Assembly: GCA_035944555.1 (NCBI GenBank)
Contig: DASZAY010000026.1
Coordinates: 310,001 to 374,000, forward strand
Origin: CADCWK01 sp035944555
GTDB taxonomy: Bacteria; Chloroflexota; Chloroflexia; Thermomicrobiales; UBA6265
Direction: 5' to 3'
Length of the DNA: 64,000 bases
The stretch's first letter is position 1. The number at the start of each line of letters is the position of its first letter. Shown here piece by piece: positions 18,333 through 26,792 of this stretch. The notes under the pieces were generated by a model. That model was not told the DNA's origin, did no database searches, and was given only the letters and a program-made list of their open reading frames with translations. Both the position numbers and the translations under genes were made by a program.

Positions 18333-20879
18333 GTGACTCCCAACCGGCGTCCGACCCCGACCCCGTCCTACAGCTTCGGTCCACCCCCTCGCGCGCCGCG
18401 CTGGCCGTGGGTGCTGCTGATCGTCGTCCTGCTTACCATCGGCGCCATCGGCGCGCTGATCGTGTCCGGTAGCGGCTCCCTCGGCGAAGAAGACACCACC
18501 CCGACCGCGGTCGTCGGCGCCGACGGCCAGATGGTCATCGTCTCGCAGTCCGACCCGTCGGCATCCCCGGCGTCCGATGGCGCCGCCCCGTCGGACGCGG
18601 AGAGTCCGGCTAGTGAGCCGACGCCGTCCGATGCGCCGGACGATGGCTCCCCGGCTGGGCCCACCGTCCCGCCAGCGACCTCGACTCCGGCCGGCCCGAC
18701 CAACGTCGAGCTGGCCCGGCAGTGGGCCGAGAACTGGCAGGCCGGCGACTTCGCCGGGATGTACGCCCTGCTCAGCGAGGAAGCCCGCGGCGAGATCGAC
18801 GAGCCGGACTTCGCCGAGCGCTACCGCGCCATCTATGAGCGCGCGACGATCACCGGCGTCGCCGTCGAGGTGTCGGATGCCGATGTCCTGACCGACGCCT
18901 CCGCCGTCCCCTTTACCGCGACGTTCACCTCGACGACGCTGGGTGAGTTCAGCCAGGACAACGAGCTGCCCCTGATCCGGACCAATGGCGTCTGGTCGGT
19001 GGACTGGAGCCCGTCGGCGATCTTCGACGAGCTGGGCGATGGCTGCATCGACACCAGCCAGAGCCCGACATCGCGTGGGCGGATCCTCGACCGCAATGGC
19101 GAAGTCCTCGCGCAGGATCAGCTGGTCGTCGACATCGGCGTCAATCCTGGCGCGATCGAAGACGAAGCGGCCGTCAACGCGGCGCTCGCCGACGCCCTGG
19201 GCATGGACGCTGACGAGATCGCCGACGCCTATGCCGACGCCGATCCGACCTGGTTCGTCAATCTCCGGACCATGCCCCTCCGGGATGCCCAGGCGATCAT
19301 CGCCCACATCAACCTGCCGGGCGTCCAGGTCATCCAGTCCACTGGCCGGGTCTATCCCTATGGCGCGGCTGCCGCCCATATCACCGGCTTCGTCACCGAG
19401 GTCTCGGAAGAGGACATCGCCCGCGACCCGACGCTGGCCACCGGATCGTGGCTGGGCCGGGCCGGACTGGAAGCCGGCGCCGACGGCGAACTCGGCGGCC
19501 AGCCAGGCATCTCCCTGAACATCGTCGAGTGCGAGGGACGCGGCGTCCGGGAAACGATCACCCAGAGCCCACCTGTTCCCGGACGCGACATCATCCTGAC
19601 GATCGATATCGGCTTCCAGCAACTCGTCGACGAGACACTGTCCCGGATCGAGGGCGACGACGAGCGGGCCAGCGCGGTGATCCTCGACCCGCGGAACGGC
19701 GCCGTCCTGGCGCTCGCCTCCCACCCGACCTACGACCCCAACGGCTTCGTCCTCGGCTTCACCTCCGAGGAGCAGGCCCGGATCTCCGACGCCGAACTGA
19801 CCCCGCTGATCAGCCGGGCGACCAGCGGCGAGTACCCCGTCGGCTCGATCTTCAAGGTGATCACCATGGCGGCCGGGATGCGCTACCTGGACATGGATAG
19901 CAGCACCGTCGTGGACTGCCCGGCGACCTACGAGATCAACGGGCAGATCTATCGCGACTGGGTCGTGGAGTGGGGGGAATTGCCGCAGGGCCAGTTGACG
20001 CTTCACGACGCGCTGGTCCAGTCCTGCAACACCGTCTTCTATGACATTGGCGCCAAGGTCGACCAGCAGGACGACATGTACCTGCCCGACATGGCCCGGT
20101 CGTTCGGTCTCGGCGCTCCAACCGACATCCCCTACCTGCCGGAGAACGCCGGGGTCGTCCCGGACGCCGCCTACAAGGAGGAAGCGTTCGGCGACGGGTG
20201 GTCGACCGGCGACGCGATCAACCTCGCGATCGGCCAGGGATTCCTGCTGGCGACCCCGCTCCAGATGGCCAACGTCTACGCGGCCATCGCCAACGGCGGG
20301 ACGCTGCTGGAGCCGTTCATCGTCGAGTACACCCAGGAGCCCAACGGACCGGCCACCCGGGTCGGGCAGCGAACGGAGCGGGGGGAGATCCCGCTAGAGG
20401 CGGGCCAGCTCGAGCAGATCGAGCAGGCGCTTCGCGACCAGACCAGCAACGCCGAGGACCGCGGCTCGTCCCGCGTCTTCGGCGCGAGCTACCCGTTCGC
20501 GATCGCCGGCAAGACCGGCACATCCGAGGACGCCTCCGACCCGAACAACGTCCCGCACTCCTGGTTCGCCGCCTACGGCCCCTGGGAGAACGGCCAGTCC
20601 GAGCCGACGATCGCGTCCGTCGTGATGATCGAGAACATCGGCGAGGGAGGGAAGTTCGCCGCCCCGGCGACGAAGGAGATCTACGACGGGTATATCCAGA
20701 CTGACCTGGCCGACGTGACCGGCCGCGACGACGGCGAGCCGCCGTTACCGCAATCGGTCCGGCCAGCTCCGTCCCGGGAACCGGTCGCCCCACCCTCCGG
20801 TGCCCCGAGCGCACAACCGAGTGCCAGTGTGCGGGGCCGCTGGCGACATGCTTCCCGACACCATCCCCGCCATCCATGA
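18333..20879 (+). CDS. Class B penicillin-binding protein (PBP2a-like, MecA-N domain)
   Basis: This 848-residue transpeptidase cross-links peptidoglycan outside the membrane. After a short cytoplasmic, proline-rich start comes one membrane helix (about residues 24-45), a low-complexity Ser/Pro/Ala linker, an NTF2-like domain of the MecA-N type (about 125-235), a dimerisation domain and the transpeptidase domain. The domain has all three motifs: Ser505-xx-Lys508 (GSIFK), Ser564-Cys-Asn566 and Lys727-Thr-Gly. A Ser/Pro-rich tail follows. The GTG start has a CGGAGAGA site. The NTF2-like domain is found in PBP2a and in several class B PBPs of Gram-positives and Chloroflexota; it does not by itself imply beta-lactam resistance. 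Confidence 0.92.
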   Translation: MTPNRRPTPTPSYSFGPPPRAPRWPWVLLIVVLLTIGAIGALIVSGSGSLGEEDTTPTAVVGADGQMVIVSQSDPSASPASDGAAPSDAESPASEPTPSDAPDDGSPAGPTVPPATSTPAGPTNVELARQWAENWQAGDFAGMYALLSEEARGEIDEPDFAERYRAIYERATITGVAVEVSDADVLTDASAVPFTATFTSTTLGEFSQDNELPLIRTNGVWSVDWSPSAIFDELGDGCIDTSQSPTSRGRILDRNGEVLAQDQLVVDIGVNPGAIEDEAAVNAALADALGMDADEIADAYADADPTWFVNLRTMPLRDAQAIIAHINLPGVQVIQSTGRVYPYGAAAAHITGFVTEVSEEDIARDPTLATGSWLGRAGLEAGADGELGGQPGISLNIVECEGRGVRETITQSPPVPGRDIILTIDIGFQQLVDETLSRIEGDDERASAVILDPRNGAVLALASHPTYDPNGFVLGFTSEEQARISDAELTPLISRATSGEYPVGSIFKVITMAAGMRYLDMDSSTVVDCPATYEINGQIYRDWVVEWGELPQGQLTLHDALVQSCNTVFYDIGAKVDQQDDMYLPDMARSFGLGAPTDIPYLPENAGVVPDAAYKEEAFGDGWSTGDAINLAIGQGFLLATPLQMANVYAAIANGGTLLEPFIVEYTQEPNGPATRVGQRTERGEIPLEAGQLEQIEQALRDQTSNAEDRGSSRVFGASYPFAIAGKTGTSEDASDPNNVPHSWFAAYGPWENGQSEPTIASVVMIENIGEGGKFAAPATKEIYDGYIQTDLADVTGRDDGEPPLPQSVRPAPSREPVAPPSGAPSAQPSASVRGRWRHASRHHPRHP

Positions 20880-20954
20880 GAAGCGTCACGCTCCTTGTGG
20901 ATGGCACCCTTTGCTGGTCGCCTCATTGGGACGACCGGCAAATGAGAAACGGGC

Positions 20955-21328
20955 ATGCTCAACGGCAACCAGGCTTTCAGCAGGTTCTCGGTCACGGATT
21001 TTGACGCTGCCCGCACCTTCTACGGCGACACTTTCGGCCTGTCCGTCACCGATGACGCGATGGGCTTCCTGACCCTGGAGTCGGGGACGGCAATGGCGCC
21101 CTTGTCTACCCCAGCGATACGCACCGGTCAGCCTCGTACACCGTCCTGAACTTCCCCGTGGGCGACATCGACGCAGCCGTCGACTGGCCGACCAGCCGTG
21201 GGGTGACGATCGAGCGCTACGAGGGCCTCGACGACGACGCGCGTGGCATCTCCCGCGGGATGGGCCCGGACATCACCTGGTTCACCGACCCGTCCGGCAA
21301 CGTCCTCTCGGTCATGTCCGAGAGTTGA
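20955..21328 (+). pseudogene. VOC/glyoxalase-family protein, frameshifted
   Basis: The first frame encodes the usual start of a vicinal-oxygen-chelate protein (FSRFSVTDFDAARTFYGDTFGLSV) and stops early at 21149. The family continuation is in another frame: DGNGALVYPSDTH, SASYTVLNFPVGDIDAAV, then WFTDPSGNVLSVMSES ending with TGA at 21326. Adding one G in the G-run at 21083-21086 rejoins both parts into a full-length protein of about 124 residues. The damage is a single-base deletion, or a sequencing error in a homopolymer. Confidence 0.8.
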
Positions 21329-21361
21329 CTGCGAAGTTCGATGTCACATGGGGAGGGAACG

Positions 21362-21822
21362 ATGCCGAGACAGGCTCCTGCAACGTCGCCCCTCAAACGA
21401 ACGGTCGGGCGGTACATCGACGGGCTCAATCGGCTCGACCACGCTCAGATCCTCTCCTGTCTGACGGATGACATCGAGTGGACCGTCTTCGGAGCCTTCC
21501 GGCTCCGGGGCAAGGAGGCCTACGACACCGAGATCGAGAATCCCGCCTTCTCGGGCGTGCCGGTCATCACCATTACCCGGATGGTCGAGGAGGACAACGT
21601 CGTCATGGCAGAGATGACCCTGCTGGCTCACCGGGCCGAAGTGGAACCGATGCGTGCCGCGATGGGTGAGGTGTCCTGATGCGCGGCGGGTTGATCGCCG
21701 AGCGGCGGGCGTACGTGGTTGCGCACAGGGAGGATGACGTCCGCCGAGCAGCGATTCGGTATCGGGCTCCAGGGTCGGATCCCGGGCAGGTGCGTGGAAC
21801 AGGTGTACGACAACGCATATGA
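21362..21822 (+). pseudogene. SnoaL/NTF2-like protein, frameshifted near the C-terminus
   Basis: A GGGAGGGAACG site precedes the ATG. The protein starts as a SnoaL-like polyketide-cyclase-fold domain (YIDGLNRLDHAQILSCLTDD, IEWTVFG) and stops at 21679 after GEVS. The expected last strands appear in another frame directly after: LMRGGLIAERRAYVV, continuing to TGA at 21820. One missing T near 21674 would give GEVFLMRGG, as in intact relatives. As it stands, the product is 105 residues and lacks the final beta strands. Confidence 0.72.
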
Positions 21823-21823
21823 T
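21795..21823 (+). promoter_or_regulatory. Candidate promoter of the ubiquitin-like cluster
   Basis: TATGAT (21818-21823) is a good -10 hexamer; 17 bases upstream is a weak -35 (TGGAAC). Transcription would start about 45 bases before the E1-like gene, independently of the broken NTF2-like gene. Confidence 0.4.
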
Positions 21824-21873
21824 TGTCCGCACGCCTGCATGCCTCGCACCGACGCCGGAGGACCACGGCCCCG

Positions 21874-23124
21874 ATGTCTTCGACGGTTTCCTTTCTGCCT
21901 CCGTCCCCCGAGCCGAAATCCGATCCGACGGACCGCTACGCCCGTCATCGGCTGCTGCCGTGGTGGGACCAGGAGCGGCTGGCCCGCTCCCGCGTTGTCG
22001 TCGCGGGCGCCGGGGCGATCGGCAACGAGGTCCTGAAGCTGCTCGCCCTGGTCGGCGTCGGTGACATCGTCGTGATTGACTTCGACACCGTTTCCGCCTC
22101 GAATCTCAGCCGGACGGTGCTGTTCCGGGCAGAGGACATCGGCAAGTCCAAGGCCGTGCTGGCCGCCGCTCGCACCCGTGAACTCAACCCGGACGTCCAT
22201 GTCACCGCCATTGACGGCGATATCTCCCGCGATCTGGGCATGGCGACGCTTGCCCGGGCCGACCTGGTCATCGGCGGGCTGGACAGTGTCAACGCCCGTT
22301 GGGCGATCAACCGGCGCTGCCTCCGGGCGGGCGTCCCGTGGCTCAACGGCGGCATCACCGCGACGGACCTCCAGGTCACCCGGCATGTTCCTGGTGACGG
22401 CGCCTGCTACGAATGCACCTTCACCCCTGGCATGGTCCGCCGCTTCAATGAGCGCTACTCCTGCACGGGCCTGGTTCGTCGCACCCCGGACCGGACGGTC
22501 CCGACGACGGCCATCGGCGCCTCGGTCGTCGGCGGGCTACTGCTCCACGACGCGCTCCGCTTTCTCCATGATCCCGCCACGGGGCTGAAGGCCGGCCAGC
22601 GCCAGACCCTGCTGCTAGACGGCTACCGCCAGTTCCTCGACGAACTGCCGCCGGACCCGGAATGCCCCGCCCACGTCGAACTCATCCGTGACTGGACCGC
22701 AACCGGTCTCGACCCGGCCACGACGACCGTTCGGGACCTCGCCGCCGCGGCGGGAGTCCCCAGGGCGATCGCGGTCACACTCGGGTTCGAACTCGTCCTG
22801 GATCTGACCTGTCCGACCGGCGACGGGATCGAAGTCATCGGGCGGCCGACGGCGACGGTCTACGAGGACGAAATCCTCTGTCCTGTCTGCCGGCAGGAGC
22901 GCATCGTCACCCGTGGCGACACGATCCCGCTCGACGGACCGCTGGCCGACCGGACACTGGCCGCGCTTGGCGTGCCGCCCCACGACCTCGTCCGTGTCGG
23001 AAACGCCGCCGGCGACGGGAAGTGGATGGAGACCGGCGGTCCGGACCCATGGCGCGCGCGGCCCGGTCTGGTCGCCAGCGCCGATCCTGCGGACCTCGTA
23101 TTTGCCGTCCCGTCCGGTCTCTAG
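21874..23124 (+). CDS. E1-like ThiF-family adenylyltransferase
   Basis: This 416-residue protein should adenylate the C-terminus of the neighbouring ubiquitin-like protein and pass it to the E2-like protein. It has a Rossmann ATP site with GAGAIG (45-50), the strand VVIDFD (Asp69/71), NLSR (Asn77, Arg80), Lys91/Lys93 and the GGLDSVN aspartate, as in ThiF/MoeB/E1 enzymes. Two Cys pairs (CYEC 178-181 and CPVC 336-339) look like the structural zinc site. Cys197 (YSCTG), upstream of the TTAIGASVVGG helix, is a candidate thioester cysteine. About 90 C-terminal residues beyond the core are unassigned. The start at 21874 has GGAGG at 10 bases. It is first in the cluster with Ubl, E2, JAB and RING-like genes. 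Confidence 0.9.
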   Translation: MSSTVSFLPPSPEPKSDPTDRYARHRLLPWWDQERLARSRVVVAGAGAIGNEVLKLLALVGVGDIVVIDFDTVSASNLSRTVLFRAEDIGKSKAVLAAARTRELNPDVHVTAIDGDISRDLGMATLARADLVIGGLDSVNARWAINRRCLRAGVPWLNGGITATDLQVTRHVPGDGACYECTFTPGMVRRFNERYSCTGLVRRTPDRTVPTTAIGASVVGGLLLHDALRFLHDPATGLKAGQRQTLLLDGYRQFLDELPPDPECPAHVELIRDWTATGLDPATTTVRDLAAAAGVPRAIAVTLGFELVLDLTCPTGDGIEVIGRPTATVYEDEILCPVCRQERIVTRGDTIPLDGPLADRTLAALGVPPHDLVRVGNAAGDGKWMETGGPDPWRARPGLVASADPADLVFAVPSGL

Positions 23125-23142
23125 CCCAGAAGGAGCCTCACG

Positions 23143-23490
23143 ATGAGCGAACCATCCTCCCAGCCCGGCACCGAGATGACGCTGCACATCCGGACGGCCA
23201 ACCGCGACCGCAAGGCCGAGATCGCCGTCGATCCAAACATCCGGATTTCGGAGATCCTCGAGGCCGCCATGCAGAACTGGGCACTCTCCGGCGATTACGA
23301 CTATGTGGTCCGGTCCGATCGCCTGGGCACCCAGCTCCGCCCGAGCGCGACGCTGGTCGGCTCCGGGATCCGCGACGGCGATATCCTCGAGATCCAGCCG
23401 ATCGCCGACGCCGGTACGGGCGGCGTCCGCCGGCCGTTCGTCTTCGTCTGGCTGGACGGCCGCGGGGAGGCAGGCACCCCATGGGCGTGA
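23143..23490 (+). CDS. Ubiquitin-like beta-grasp protein (YukD-like) with C-terminal extension
   Basis: A 115-residue protein with a beta-grasp layout: MTLHIRTAN and KAEIAVD strands, an ISEILEAAMQNW helix, TLVGSGIRDGD loop and final strand ILEIQPI. Seven residues after that strand comes Gly93-Gly94, the same relative position as the ubiquitin Gly-Gly, followed by 21 extra residues (VRRPFVFVWLDG...). This looks like a precursor that the adjacent JAMM peptidase could trim after Gly94. The final residues themselves do not end in Gly-Gly, so processing would be needed before activation by the E1-like enzyme. It lies 18 bases after the E1-like gene and overlaps the E2-like gene by 10 bases. Confidence 0.85.
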   Translation: MSEPSSQPGTEMTLHIRTANRDRKAEIAVDPNIRISEILEAAMQNWALSGDYDYVVRSDRLGTQLRPSATLVGSGIRDGDILEIQPIADAGTGGVRRPFVFVWLDGRGEAGTPWA

Positions 23491-24005
23491 TCGTTCGTCG
23501 ACGCCAGGCCGACCTCGAGCGGCTCCGCGAGCTGGCCGCTGCCAACCCGGGCCGGATCGACATCCTCGGGGTGGACGGCGACCCGCCCAACACGATCAGG
23601 TTCCGTTTGAACTGCCGCAGCATCACCGCGATGTCGGCGGTGGGTCCGACCTATGGTAACGGGCACCACCTCCGGGTGACCTTCGGCGAGCGCTATCCGA
23701 TGGAGCAGCCGCTGGTCTATCTCGAGTCCCCGATCTGGAACCCGCACATCTTCGCCTCGACCCGGCGGATCTGCATCGGGACCGCCTGGTCCCCGTCCGA
23801 GACGCTGGATGTGTTCATCCAGCGCGTCTGGGCGATCCTGGCTTGGGACCCACAGGTCATCGATCCCAACAGCCCGGCCAACATGGAAGCATTGCGGTGG
23901 TCCGAGACCAACCGGACCATGCTGCCGATCGAGCCGGCCCGGCTCCGAAGCAGCTCGGAACCGGCCCCATCCGCGCCCAAACCACGGATCAGCTGGCGCG
24001 GCTGA
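23481..24005 (+). CDS. E2-like (UBC-fold) conjugating protein
   Basis: This 174-residue protein reads like a bacterial ubiquitin-conjugating enzyme. It has a strand-turn with FGERYPMEQPLVYLES (the YPxxP of E2s), NPHIF matching the HPNI motif, then Cys98 in RRICIGTAW at the place of the catalytic cysteine, a WSPSETLDVFIQRVW helix and DPNSPAN before the last helix. A basic, proline-rich tail follows. The ATG at 23481 has GGGAGG upstream; GTG at 23487 is an alternative. Overlap with the Ubl gene implies coupled translation. The canonical HPN asparagine is shifted (NPHI), so the details of catalysis may differ. Confidence 0.87.
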   Translation: MGVIVRRRQADLERLRELAAANPGRIDILGVDGDPPNTIRFRLNCRSITAMSAVGPTYGNGHHLRVTFGERYPMEQPLVYLESPIWNPHIFASTRRICIGTAWSPSETLDVFIQRVWAILAWDPQVIDPNSPANMEALRWSETNRTMLPIEPARLRSSSEPAPSAPKPRISWRG

Positions 24006-24082
24006 CCGTCGCGTCCCATGATCGCTGACCCAATCATTCCGCGGCTCCGCCCGTCGAGCCCGACCACCCGCCGGAGGCGCCG

Positions 24083-24877
24083 ATGGTTACCTGGAAGACG
24101 ACGACCGAATACCAGCCGGTGACGACGGACCTCGGTGCGTTCGTGGCCGCGCACGGCCTGACTTTGCCAACGTCGCCCGATCACCCGAACGCGCCGATCC
24201 TCGTGATTGAGCCGTTGGCATGGGACGCCATCTGGACCCACGCCCGATCGGCCGATGTCGAAGTCGGCGGTCTGCTCGTCGGCGAGGTCTTCCACGACGC
24301 CGCGGACGGTCGGTCGATGACGGTGATCCGGGGCGCGATCCCGGCACTTGGTGGCCTGTCGTCAGCCGTCAGCTTCACCTTCACGCCCGACGCCTGGGAT
24401 TACCTGACGGCGGAGCGGGACCGGCAATGGCCGGATCTGATCACGGTCGGCTGGTTCCACACTCACCCCCGGCTCGGCGTCTTCTACTCGAGCACCGACC
24501 GCGCGACCCAAGCCGCCCATTTCAACCGGCCCTGGAACATCGGCATCGTCGTCGATCCGCTGGCCCCTGCCGACCAGGTCGCGCTGTTCGTCGGACCGCG
24601 CAGCGACCGCCTGCCGGCTGACTCCCTGATCGTGCTGCCGGGGGCGGACGCGACGATTCCGCCCGTGCTCGATCCCGCGACCGAGCCCGTCCCGGTGGCG
24701 GCAGGGCAGGGCGGCGAGTCCCGGTGGCGCGTACGCGTCCCGGCCGGGTGGTCGAAGGTTGTCTGGGTCAACCGGCGGCCCACCGCCGCGGCCCGGGCGG
24801 CAGCCATGGGCGCCGCGACCGGTGTCGTAGCGATGGTCATCGCCGAGTGGCTCCAAACCCGGCGGCAGGAGCGGTAG
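24083..24877 (+). CDS. JAMM/JAB (Mov34/MPN) metallopeptidase with C-terminal membrane segment
   Basis: A 264-residue candidate deubiquitinase-like zinc peptidase. The full JAMM set is present: Glu60 in VEVGGLLVGEV and His126-x-His128-x7-Ser136-xx-Asp139 in WFHTHPRLGVFYSSTD. In related systems this enzyme trims the Ubl precursor or removes Ubl from targets. The last 30 residues hold a hydrophobic stretch (about 240-258) flanked by Arg-rich segments, suggesting a tail anchor in the membrane; this is unusual and inferred from composition only. A GGAGG site precedes the ATG. The next gene begins immediately after the stop codon. Confidence 0.9.
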   Translation: MVTWKTTTEYQPVTTDLGAFVAAHGLTLPTSPDHPNAPILVIEPLAWDAIWTHARSADVEVGGLLVGEVFHDAADGRSMTVIRGAIPALGGLSSAVSFTFTPDAWDYLTAERDRQWPDLITVGWFHTHPRLGVFYSSTDRATQAAHFNRPWNIGIVVDPLAPADQVALFVGPRSDRLPADSLIVLPGADATIPPVLDPATEPVPVAAGQGGESRWRVRVPAGWSKVVWVNRRPTAAARAAAMGAATGVVAMVIAEWLQTRRQER

Positions 24878-25861
24878 GTGTCGGAGCGCGCCGACCAGGT
24901 GACCTACCTGCAGCGACTGATCGACCGGGTCACCGGTCGGTCCGCCGCGGCACGGGACATGCCGGTCGGTCCGCCTCATCGTCCGCCGACCCCGACTTCC
25001 ACCAACTACCCACCTCGACGGCCTGCCCCTTCGATCACACCGCCACCGCCACCGTCGCCGCGCACAACGGGCAAGTCCGGCGGCGTGACCTGGGGGTCGG
25101 GCGGCTCGGTGCTGGACGACCCGCTCCATTTCGTTGGGCAGATCGATCCGCTGGAGGGAACAGTTCTCGTCGCCGGCGAGCAGGTCTCGGTCTGCACGCG
25201 CTGTGGCTCCGCGTACCACCTCACGACCATGAGTTACCTGCGCTCGGCGGCGGCCGGCGCCTGCGTCAGCTGCGGGACGGCCGGCCATTTCCAGGTCATC
25301 GTGCTGATCGCGGCTCCTGCCGGTGGGCCGACGCCCGTGGTCGAGGTCAAACCGACCGTCACCACGCCGGTCGCGCCACCCGTCGTCCCGCAGACACCAC
25401 CCCCTCCTGCCTACGACGCCGCCGGCCGGCCGATCGTCCAGCTGTCCAGCATCCGCGACCACATCGGCGAGGAGATCGCCTTCGAGGGGCGCGTCCTCCG
25501 CGTCCACCTCACCGGCGGTGGCGCCTACTTCCTCTATTTCGAGCAGGCCGCCCGGGTGCTGGACGGTTTCCGGGCCGTGATCCGCCCCCGCGACCTGTTC
25601 CACTGGGAGGTCGAGGGGATCGTCCCGGCCGACGAGTACCCGGACCAGTGGGTGCGGATCGTCGGTCGGGTGGTCGATGACCCGCGCTGGCAGCTGGAGA
25701 TGCTGATCCAGCGCCCCGAGAGCATCCGGGTGATCGACGCGCCGACCCAGCCTGCGGGCTGGCGCACCGCCGCCGGCATCGCCCCGGATGTTCCCTCCAC
25801 AGCCAGCCCGCCGGCACCAGCCAAGGCTGATCCCCCTCAGCGCATTCGCTGGCTGAGCTGA
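24878..25861 (+). CDS. RING-like zinc-binding protein with beta-rich C-terminal domain (candidate E3)
   Basis: This 327-residue protein starts (GTG) with no gap after the JAMM gene. Residues 30-80 are proline-rich and probably disordered. Residues 106-137 hold Cys106-xx-Cys109-x4-His114 and Cys129-xx-Cys132 with His137, a treble-clef arrangement like the second half of a RING finger (CxxC...YH...CxxC). Another proline-rich linker leads to a domain (about 210-295) of alternating strands (EIAFEGRVLRVHL, YFLYFEQ, WVRIVGRVV) suggestive of an OB or related beta-barrel fold. In this cluster an E3-like adaptor role is the natural guess. A simple zinc ribbon unrelated to RING is the main alternative. 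Confidence 0.7.
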   Translation: MSERADQVTYLQRLIDRVTGRSAAARDMPVGPPHRPPTPTSTNYPPRRPAPSITPPPPPSPRTTGKSGGVTWGSGGSVLDDPLHFVGQIDPLEGTVLVAGEQVSVCTRCGSAYHLTTMSYLRSAAAGACVSCGTAGHFQVIVLIAAPAGGPTPVVEVKPTVTTPVAPPVVPQTPPPPAYDAAGRPIVQLSSIRDHIGEEIAFEGRVLRVHLTGGGAYFLYFEQAARVLDGFRAVIRPRDLFHWEVEGIVPADEYPDQWVRIVGRVVDDPRWQLEMLIQRPESIRVIDAPTQPAGWRTAAGIAPDVPSTASPPAPAKADPPQRIRWLS

Positions 25862-25913
25862 GAGCAGCGAACAGGTTCGACAAACCCGGGACGTGCGTCC
25901 GACAGGAGCAGCC

Positions 25914-26729
25914 ATGCAACCCAAGCCGGCGCATCTCGCCCAGCAGTACGGCGACCAGTTCTCGGACGTCTCCGTCGTCGCCGCCTATCATCTGCGACCG
26001 CCCTACCCCGCCGCGACGATCGCCCGGCTTGCCGAGGCAGCGGGGCCGGAGGGAGCCATACTCGATCTCGGCTGCGGTACCGGCGAGATCGCCCGTCCGA
26101 TCCGCCCACTGGTTGGCCGGGTCGACGCGGTGGACCCATCGGCGGCAATGATCGCGACCGGTCAGGTCCTGCCGGATGGCGACGTGCCGGGCTTGCGGTG
26201 GATCGTCGGTCGGGCCGAGGACGCTCCACTCTCGCCGCCGTACAACCTGGTCGTGGCGGCGGCCAGTCTGCACTGGATGGACTGGCCCATCGTCCTGCCG
26301 CGGCTACGCGCGGCGCTTGCTCCCGGTGCCCGCCTCGCGATCGCCGGCGTAGCCAATGCCCCGGTCCCGTGGCGGGACGACGCCCAGGTGGTCATCGACC
26401 GCTATTCGACCAACCGCGACTATCACCCCTACAATCTGGTCGATGAACTGGTAAAGCGCGGCCTGTTCCACCCCCTCACGACCCACCGGACGGACCCGGC
26501 GCCCTTCCATCAATCCATCGAGGATTACGTCGAGTCGTATCATGCCCGTAACGGCTTCTCCCGCGACCGGATGCCCGCCGCAGACGCGATCGCCTTCGCC
26601 CGTGAGCTGACCGACGTCGTTCGCCCCTTTGCGACCGACGGGATGCTCGAACTCGACATCTTCGGCACGATCACCTTCGGGATTCCCGCTCCCACCTCGG
26701 CCGACCTCGCCGCCGCTGATGGCCAATAA
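25914..26729 (+). CDS. Class I SAM-dependent methyltransferase
   Basis: A 271-residue methyltransferase with motif I ILDLGCGTGEIARPI, an acidic motif II residue in VDAVDPSAAMI, and the motif IV region LVVAAASLHWMDW, as in the UbiE/Tam-like methyltransferase-11/25 families. The start at 25914 follows AGGAGC. It lies between the RING-like and AAA+ genes on the same strand (52 and 63 bases), so it is probably part of the same transcript. Whether it modifies a component of the tagging system or is a passenger cannot be told. The substrate is unknown. Confidence 0.85.
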   Translation: MQPKPAHLAQQYGDQFSDVSVVAAYHLRPPYPAATIARLAEAAGPEGAILDLGCGTGEIARPIRPLVGRVDAVDPSAAMIATGQVLPDGDVPGLRWIVGRAEDAPLSPPYNLVVAAASLHWMDWPIVLPRLRAALAPGARLAIAGVANAPVPWRDDAQVVIDRYSTNRDYHPYNLVDELVKRGLFHPLTTHRTDPAPFHQSIEDYVESYHARNGFSRDRMPAADAIAFARELTDVVRPFATDGMLELDIFGTITFGIPAPTSADLAAADGQ

Positions 26730-26792
26730 CCGGGCGGCGATCACCACCCGGCGTCTCCCGGCGCCCCGCGTTCCGGCCAAACAGGAGCCCAG

